A stretch of DNA of 64,000 nt. It comes from Symsagittifera roscoffensis (taxonomy: Eukaryota; Xenacoelomorpha; Acoela; Convolutidae). A program made the translations under genes and the position numbers. Shown here in pieces: positions 22,808 through 31,400 of the stretch. Positions within the stretch are counted from its first letter, which is position 1; each line of letters opens with the position of its first letter. Location: NCBI RefSeq assembly GCF_963678635.1, contig NC_087065.1, forward strand, positions 40,363,430 to 40,427,429, written 5' to 3'. Under the pieces are notes generated by a model that saw nothing but the letters and a program-made list of their open reading frames with translations, did no database searches and had not been told where the DNA came from.

Positions 22808-23683
22808 GTGCGTGCACAAGTGGATAAGTATTGCGTGTTTAGGTCAATTAGATGTGATTGTTGTTCTAGTTGGTATCATATCAGTTGTGTAAATATTTCT
22901 CTTAGCGACTCTAAGAAAACCCAATGGTTTCAGTGTCCTTTATGCGTTGATGTAAAATCTGTTAATAAAGCAACAATAAGTAATGATTTAAAGCTAGACA
23001 ATTATGTTAATACAGCAATCTCAAACGTCCGAGTACTCAAGAGAGTACCAAAAGACTCGCGTGTTCCCTTGGCGGAAAGTCTGTCGGACAAAATAAATGT
23101 TATCGTCTACAATGTAGAAGATGTTGCAAAATGGCTAATTTTTTTTAACGTCGTTCTTGCTTTTTTGGAACAACCGAAAAGAAGTGGACGCAAACAGACC
23201 ACAAGCATGAGCTCTTTGATAAATAAAAAAATTCGAGCAAATGACGTGTCACTTCCAAAACCCCATCCTCAAGTTTCAAGCCCGCCTCTGAGTGACCTCG
23301 AGCAGAGAATAAAGTTAATAAGTAGTAAGCTTGATGAAGGAAATGTAAAAGGGAGGATTAAGGCTTGCTGCTTCGGATGACAAAATTGCTCCTTTTTCAA
23401 CTGATAACTATCAAAAATTGTTGTCGAAGCACCCTCAGCGAGCCAAATTTGCAGCTCCAAATCCAGCAAAGTTGGATAGTTTTTTCGTAACCGATTTCGA
23501 CCTATACAAAGCGATAATGTCCTTTCCGAACGGATCAGCAGCAGGTTCTGATAAAATAGTTCCTCAAATTTTTAAAGATCTTGTTAGTAAGCCGAAAGGC
23601 AGTGCAGGACTTCATTTTCTGAAATCGCTTACTAAGCTGATAAACCTCATTGGAGATGGCAAAATACCGGAACCACTAAGACT
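22808..23683 (+). pseudogene. PHD finger / reverse transcriptase element, 5' part
   Basis: The first segment has a PHD-like zinc-binding pattern (CDCCSSWYHISCVN, then WFQCPLC) as found at the start of retroelement proteins. After a frameshift in an A-run near 23352, the other frame continues (KGGLRLAASDDKIAPFSTD, NPAKLDSFFVTDFDLYKAI, SFPNGSAAGSDKI) into the N-terminal RT region, ending DGKIPEPLR. The protein stops here because the LTR element starts at 23684. It resumes at 48288 with LFFFGAKLFALIKIDGG, so the two halves are one gene. The start codon at 22808 is uncertain, because the PHD finger appears to lack its first cysteines. Confidence 0.75.
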
Positions 23684-24602
23684 TGTAACATTCGCCCGGA
23701 AGATACATATCGACGGATAACAAAACTAAGTCTTAAGACGACTGGCTAGCGTCTAAACAGAGCTTTGCATGTTTTTCACCGTCTCTACCAAGCCAGTACT
23801 TTTCGGTGGTCTTTCTTACATCGGGTCGACAAAAACGTTACTGCTCTCCGGCTTCGACCAGAACGCTCAAATTAACTGAATTACATGCAAAAATAGTGAG
23901 CTCATGGCTGGGTCTCTGTATCCCCAGACCACGAGGTCACTCCTAAAAACAGGGCTACTACTTATCATATTACTATTGTTTTTGTTCAGTAGATAAAAAT
24001 CATCATCTCCATCGAAGATGGATCAACCCTTTCCCCCACCCCTAGCTTCTCATCCTTATCAAAACGAATCCAGTTGTTAATTAAATTCAATTCAGGACAT
24101 GACAAGAAGCTAAAAGTTTATATAAAAGGCTAAAAGTTCCAGTCCCGAAACCCTTCCGGATTCTTGAATCCAGTGAATCAAGCTCCTCAAGTTCAATTTC
24201 ACACCAATCCGGAAGGCTGATTCTCACCCTTCACCGTTGTTGGCAACGGCCTTGCAACTATTGTAGCAGCACAATAGTTGCAACTTGGAACGTTCTCTGC
24301 TATTGTAGTTCGTTGTTGTTTTTCTTTAATCTCGATTTTCGTTCTGTTCGCAATCACAGATAAAGTTGTTCTGTTTTTCACTCGCTTTTTGTTAAAATGG
24401 CCGTTTCAGCATTTCTCAGAAATGTGACGTCATCATTCGAATTTTTGAAAATTTAAAATACTAGAATATTCTAGCCCTCACCGTTTGGCTAAACGTTCCA
24501 ATAACGTCGCTAATCCTTCGAAATCATCAACTCGGAAGGCTTACTGCTCAAAATTCGAATCCTGCATAAATTGCATTTTGGCCATTCTGGTCGAATGTCA
24601 CA
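23684..24602 (-). repeat. 3' LTR of the giant retrotransposon
   Basis: This LTR is 919 bp, starting TGTAACATTCG and ending GAATGTCACA in plus orientation. It contains a perfect 13-bp stem with a 6-nt loop (24252-24283) and an 11-bp inverted pair CCTTCCGGATT / AATCCGGAAGG (24152-24162 and 24206-24216). A TTTATATAAA palindrome near 24118 could act as a TATA box on the element strand. It differs from the other LTR at about six sites. Confidence 0.95.
24252..24283. other. LTR hairpin with conserved stem
   Basis: The arms TTGCAACTATTGT and ACAATAGTTGCAA form a perfect 13-bp stem around AGCAGC. The corresponding place in the diverged relative (58895-58926) keeps the stem although the bases differ. 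See the finding on compensatory changes. Confidence 0.7.
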
Positions 24603-24610
24603 TACTCCCC
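24603..24610 (-). promoter_or_regulatory. Polypurine tract next to the 3' LTR
   Basis: On the element strand GGGGAGTA directly abuts the LTR. The diverged relative has GGGAGAAA in the same place (near 59273-59280). The tract is short but correctly positioned to prime plus-strand DNA synthesis. Confidence 0.5.
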
Positions 24611-25424
24611 GGACAGTCCGGTCAATGTCCTCATTGAATCGCGCAATGTTCTAAATGGTTACAGTGTCATCGAACAGAATTTACAAAATGCACGAAATTA
24701 CTTTTATCTACGTCACATCGACTCACTGCAGAATATAAATGGCATCATACTACATCACTATAGCCTTCAAATTCTTTCATTAATCTGCACATTGAGGATA
24801 TGACTTAAGATAAAACATATTTTCTGACTTCCAGTGTCAATGTCCCGATTGAAACTTTTTCTCCTATATTTAAAAGGTGTTGGCTTGCAGGACAGTCCTG
24901 CCAACCAACAAGCTAAAATTATCCTACTATGCTCCTTCCCTTCGGAAATCTTGCTTGTTTATTGTCCTGAATATTAAAACCAAGAGACCTTGTGGTTAGA
25001 AAGAACAATGCAACAACCTCCCTCCCCAAGAAGTTACTCAAGTTTCTCATGTCACCACAAAGTGATCAGTCTTCCTAAGTGATTAAAAACAATCATGCAG
25101 GCTGGAATATTTAAATATACTCTTCCCTCAAGCCTTTCTATATAAATAATAAGTGAGTGTCTCTAAAGCCACATCAACTAAAACCAAAATGCAAATTTAT
25201 AAATGCAACAATTTCAAAACTCAACTAAATGTTTCAGTTTTCAATTACAACTTGGTTGCTTGGTTTCTCACTTGAGTTTTTCACACACATAAAACAATTC
25301 TGAGTTTTAACTTTTCTTCATCATCCCTTTGTTCTCTTCTTTTTTTTTCGTCATTTAGAAGTTCTAAAACTTCTAAATTCTTCTAATTTTCTTTCTTGCC
25401 GCCTCTTGTTTTCTCGACCATTCG
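24611..25424 (-). other. 3' untranslated region of the giant element
   Basis: About 810 bases lie between the ORF B stop and the polypurine tract, with no ORF. A block at about 24658-24730 is strikingly conserved in the diverged relative at 59335-59405, including TACAGTGTCATCGAACAGAA, while nearby sequence is much less conserved. This suggests a retained cis-acting element. Confidence 0.6.
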
Positions 25425-28400
25425 TCAATGCTCCATTTCCTCCTCCTGTGACGCTGACTCCGCACTCTCGGTTTCCGTGTCTTGTAGCACGTCATTGACT
25501 ATCCTGACGCTGTTGGAAGCCGTCCTCCAACACTTCTGCTCTTCCACCCTCTGTTTACAGCAAGGTAGGGGATCCACGTTTGATTCTCTGTTTCTACAGA
25601 AGCTGTTGTGGAGACACAACGTCACGTTTCTCTCCAAATCTTCTTTCAGCATCTCTGCCTTCTCATTTCCACTACGCTCGCTCGTCCTGGAAATTCTTTT
25701 CACAGCGGTGGTCACTGCATTCCGATGGGTCACGAAAGCTCGCTTGAAAGCTCCTGTCCCAATGTCCAGCTGATATTCACTGTACACTCTGCCATGTTTC
25801 GACATATGCTTTTTCGCATACTCGTACAACCAGGCAGTCAAGTTAGCTCTGAACCATGGCATCAATCGTTTTCTTGCCCATATCTTCTTCACTTCCATCG
25901 GAATGTTTAGAACTTTGCACATTGTCTCAAAAAGATCTAAATCTTTTAGACAATCTAATTTCTGCAATTGTTCTCTCGTCGGTGCCTCCTGTCTATTATT
26001 TTCTCTCACATGAGCTTCCAGCCATCGTATCGCCATCATAACTCCCACTATCACTATTGTTATGGGCTGTGATGAATCTGGTAAACCCATGGAGAGCAGC
26101 TCTCCAGAGTCCCAGATCAACACCAAATTACTACGCTTGGGATACCACCAGGTCTGCAGCAAGCAGTGGCAAGGAAACTCGTCATGTGTCAACATGATGC
26201 TCCTCCAATTGCGTTTTCCTGAAGCTTCCAGCAATGGTTCCACTTCCATCATCACTCGGTGGATTTCATCATTCTCATCTACTGCATTGTAATCTGTGAC
26301 AGTTGATCCTCTCTGTTTCTGTTTTTCAAAGTCACTGAAGTTCCCGCTCACATATCCCATGAACTTCTTTCCTAGTATTGACTCCAACTCCTCTTTGGTT
26401 CTCTCTGGAACTGCTGAGAACATCTTACATAGTGACTCGTAAGACTTTTCAGACATTCTCGCCAATCTCACGCACTTTGGCACTGAGAAAGCTTGATCCA
26501 CGATCGTTCTTGTACTCTTCACGTCCACAGCCACAAAATGTACAGGGTATCTGCTCTTGCACATTGGAGCCAACGTTGAACCCACCAAATATCGTGCTTC
26601 TGATGGTCTACAATAAGTTTCGCTGTGTCTGATGTTCATCTCTGTTTCGATTGCTTCCCTCCATTTTCCTATATACTTCTGCTCAGTCTGCAGAACTCCT
26701 GGGAATACTTCTACGCTGATGGCTGTGACCATCTCATGTTTCTGTTCTAGATTCAATAGTGACTCTAAAGAACCAAACATGCTGTAGAATCCTAGTGCTG
26801 TCACTAGATTCACATCGGTTCCTCCATGGCAATCTGCTATCAGTTCCGTTTCCGTTCTTGCTTTCATCACTACATTTCCAAACAATACTGTCAACTGCTT
26901 GTGTTGTTTCTCCAGGGTTTTCACACAGTCTAGACTTCCACAAACGTGACCCTCTAGTCCACAGACTTCCGCCAGACAGCTACCAGGTTTGACCCAGTCT
27001 TCTGGTCCCCAGCCAGGCAACTCCACTTTATCTTCTCCTTTGCTCTTAGAGGCTGTTATCATCACATTATATATGATGTTGAGGTCACGCAGGTTACAGT
27101 CCGCATTCAGTTCCCTCTGTATGTCTTGTGTCGCCCGTAATATTGAGTCAGCGTTGGGACTAGGACACCATGATGGCTTCATCAATTCCCACACTGCCAT
27201 CAAGCTCGTTCTCAGTAATTCATCTGAGAATCCCAACCCAAATTCCACTCTCTTGTCGGATTTTGGTACTGAAGGTGCAGTCACCTCTTCTTCCAAGACC
27301 AGTCCCAATTTGGCCTGTGGATTGTTAACGCTCTTGATCGTTACAATTCTGGACGTCCAGAACCTTAGTAACACCGCCTGCTCATAATCAAAGAAGCAAT
27401 CACGTATGTCTTCACTCAGGAAAGGATTGTACGCTATCCCTATGATCCCGGACACATAGCTATATGGATTCTTCTTGATCGATCCACAGTATTCACTGGA
27501 TTTCGGCAATGCTCCCATAGATTCTTTAGTGAGCCTCAACTCCTTGTTTGAGAATCTCCTGATCTCGTCTATCTTTTTCATGGGTTCCAATTCTTCAGGT
27601 TCTTTCATGTTCACCCTCATCGGTTTACTTTGCTGCATATCCAGCATTGCTAGTAAGAACATGGCTTTCGTTCGCTCATCGCCTTCCCTTAACATTTTAA
27701 CACAAGTGTTTAATGCAGGTACTGAAATCTGCTCTATCAGGAATCGAATGAAACAGAGAGCGTCTCTCCGCTTTGCACACGCTACTGCTGCTCCCTCCTG
27801 GACTATCAGATCCCTCAGATTCGTCATAAGGAAAACTTTTTCCTCCTTTGATCTCTTCCTTTCTTCTGAATCATATTCTTCGCGAGTCAGTCCCATCATG
27901 CACCAGGCGAGCCTGAGTTGTAATTCTGTCCTTACGTAAGGTACTGCCACGAGAGCATGTATTCTTGGCGTAGTCCTCATTTCTTCTTCGAAATACCTCA
28001 ATACTACTGCTTTCCATGGAAGGCTCACTAACTGCTCGATCGTCTCCGCCTCTACGTCAGACGACGCCAAAGTTCCATACGCCTTCTGCTTGAGGGTGGT
28101 GCCTTGTAACATCACTTCCAGATAACCCTCCATGGCTTTTTCGTCTTCCAGGGCCATTACATACCCTCTAGCCGAGTTCCGGTATTCCAACATCTCCATG
28201 TATCCACCGGTGGGTTCATCTATCGACACTGTCTCCGACACTGTTAGTCGGTTGTATTCCACTGGTGTCAGTTGTCCTGCAACACTTCCTTTTCCATGAT
28301 TCATGGGAGATGGTTTGAAGTCCCTCATTTTACTCTCTCCACATTGACTGAGTATTTCCATTTCTAAAGTTGCTCCAGTCAGAGTGCGGTCACTCCTTTT

Positions 28401-31400
28401 GGATTTATAACCGGTTGACTTTATCCCTGCCATGAGAATGGGTGGCACCATCGCTATATCAGTTAATATTCTATCTGTGCCGGACAATTGATAATCACCT
28501 TGCCCCAAATCCATAACTTCTTCGACTCGCTTCCTTTTCGCTGAGTTACCAACTTTCATCGATATTTCTGAATCCACTTTCGTCTTTCCAATTCTCCTCG
28601 GCATCACTCTGCTGCCTAACTTCATTTTCATCGCATTGATTTTATCAATCACCATTTTTGATCGCATCGTTCCTCTCCTGGTCCTTGACAGGTACACCAC
28701 CTCTCCTTCATTGTCCTGTGGTGTCATCTTGATGGGAGAATTCGCTTCACTCTCATCAGTGGCTGAGTCGATCAATAACTCACTCAGTCTCCCTTCACAC
28801 TCATCAAGCTTGTCAAGTACTTCTCTCATCAAGGGTTGATTGAGACCTGTTTTGAGAATGGACTGGGTCCCATAGCTCTGAATCACAGTCCAGACTTCTT
28901 CCATGAACGCCACTCTGTCCAGCTTACATCCCGTCCTACTCTCGTGGTCTCGGTGATGTACTTCCCATTCTTCTTCGGGCAGCGTTCCCAAGAAAGGTAC
29001 TCTGGCTGAGGCCTCTATTCTTCTCCTCCGAGGTGATTCCATGAGGATTCTCTGATCGTTATTTCTTGTATTGCCAGGAGAGCTGCTCTCCGGCAAATTT
29101 CGTTTCATCTCCTCAAAGGCTGACGGAGGTTCCAGTGTCGAGATGCCTTCATCCGCTGGCTCAGTCGTTTCCAACGTGTCTGCATTATTCTCAAGATCAC
29201 TGAAGATATTGAAATCCAGGCTGGATGTTCCTCCTGTCGATGCCCTGTCGTCCTCCCCACCAGCTTGATCTTGTTGCATGGGTTCTTCAGTCTGACGGTT
29301 TCCACCCTGTCCGTCATCTCCTTCTGACTTGTCCCTATTCGAGTTCGATGGTCCTTGTTTGTCATTGTCAGCTTCTTCCTGGAATCTCGGTATGAGCAAT
29401 GTACCGGCTGATTTATCTTCCTCTTCTCCATGGACCACTTTGATTTCTTCGCAGCCGAAGGGTGCTACAAAAATTCTCGTCTGCAATACTCCCGCAGCTT
29501 TCATCTCTTTTCTCACACTGGTCAGGATTACTGAGGCTTCAGGCAATTCAGTCCTGCATCTCATCCTGATTGGAGCTAAGCCTAGTCCCCTCCATTCCTC
29601 ATCAAATCCTTCAGGCTTGGGAGTAGCAGCGTTGCTTATTCGCCTTCTCGTCGCTTGATCCGTGTACGCAAATCGTGTGTACTGTAACACGGCGGCATTT
29701 CTCCCCACGAAGTATGGATCCATCGTCGCCGAGAAATTCCCTACTCTCCTTTCATTGGTTTCGAATGCTCTCAACCTAGGAGTTTGTACTACGGAGACTG
29801 CTCCGAGCAACATCCTTCTTATCAGAGGGAATTCAGGGATTGCTTCGGGTAGCTTCTTGTAATCGCCCCAGTCCTTCGTCTCTTCTCTCACCTTGTGATA
29901 CGCTGCTGTGAGACGAGGCACTCTGGTCATTTCACCATTCGTTTTGTCATAGGGCCTCAGATTCCAAAGCTTTGGAAACACCTCGATGTGCCCTCTTTCT
30001 ACTTCTCCCATGCGGTCACAGAAGTGATCGTCAAAATTGATGACTGTCATCTCTGGCTCCGATATTTTCGCAAATAACAGATCTTCACTCATGAGCTCTC
30101 GCAATGCGTGCTGCTCACACCAGTTCAGTGTACTACCGTCCACTGCCGATATGAGGTTCAGGTGCAACACCGACCTCCTATATGCTTCCACTTTAACGTC
30201 AGGGAACGCAAAGGTGACTGCTGGTCCATAGATCACTGTCACGAACTCCGTGACTCCTCTGATCAGCGCCAAGGGATCGATTCTCATAGCTAAGCTCAAA
30301 TCTGTTAACAGCGGCATGCCTCCAACATGTCGTCTAACATCTTCCTCTCTTTCAATTGTCTCGTCTTCTCCGGTTCCAAAGCGATTTTGCTGCAAGAGAT
30401 ACTGGATAAGAGTGTGTCTCAGGTCTTTTATTTTGTTCCACGAGTCTGTGGATTTCTTCATATCCAGATTCCTCACTCTCTCTTTCATCTGCTCTGGACA
30501 ACGTGCCAGTTTCATCAGTCCTCCCAAGTTTCCGTGGGTTATTGCGATCAATGTCAGAAGTCCATCTAGTCGCAGGTTCTGTATTCCATCCGTAAGCAGT
30601 ATCACCGGTCCTTTCACGAAATTCTCCGCTCCAAATGTCACGAACAGGGCTATTAATTCCACTATCGATACTTTCACTACCGCTTGGAGGAATTCCTTTA
30701 TCAAGTAGTGCGAGACTTTCGGGTAGACTTTTGCCAAGAAGGACGCGGTCCATCCGGCTCCCAACCCTTCTAGCATGCTGTCTGTCCTTTCAAATCCCTC
30801 CTGTCCTTTCACTTCCTGGGTCCAGAAGGTTTCCAGAGTAATCTGACACATTCTGTTCACGAACTCAGCTGTCTTTTCTCCGGCATTTTCCGCCAGGTTC
30901 ACCTCCTTCAACAAGTAGGCGTGTATCTTAGTGATCATTACTGGGCCTTGCTGAAAAGCATCTGCACCCAATGCCGCTACTCTCGGATTCAGGTGTAGCC
31001 ACTGGTTTGCTTCCGGCTTGGTTCTCAGCACCATCGCTTCCAGATGAGCTCTCGTCTCCAGTGAATTCTTTCTTCTCGTGTCTTCACTCGCCACTTCCAT
31101 TGCTCGGAACCACAAGTCGTTGGACATCGCCGTGATCACTCGATGGTCGTCATCTATTCCTGGTTTCAGTTTGAGTTGCCGACTGAAGTTGGACAGTTCC
31201 AACCCCAGCACTTCGTCCAACACCAACATGTGTAGCGCGTGGTCCTTGAACCCTCTCATCGCGTTTGAGATATCTGACCATACTGCAGGCATTTCAGCCT
31301 TAAGTGGCCTCAGGTTCTCCATTTCTATCATGCGATTCGGGGCTGATATGATCACATCATATTTTCCCTCCGAAAGTAAGGCTACCATTGCATACACAAA

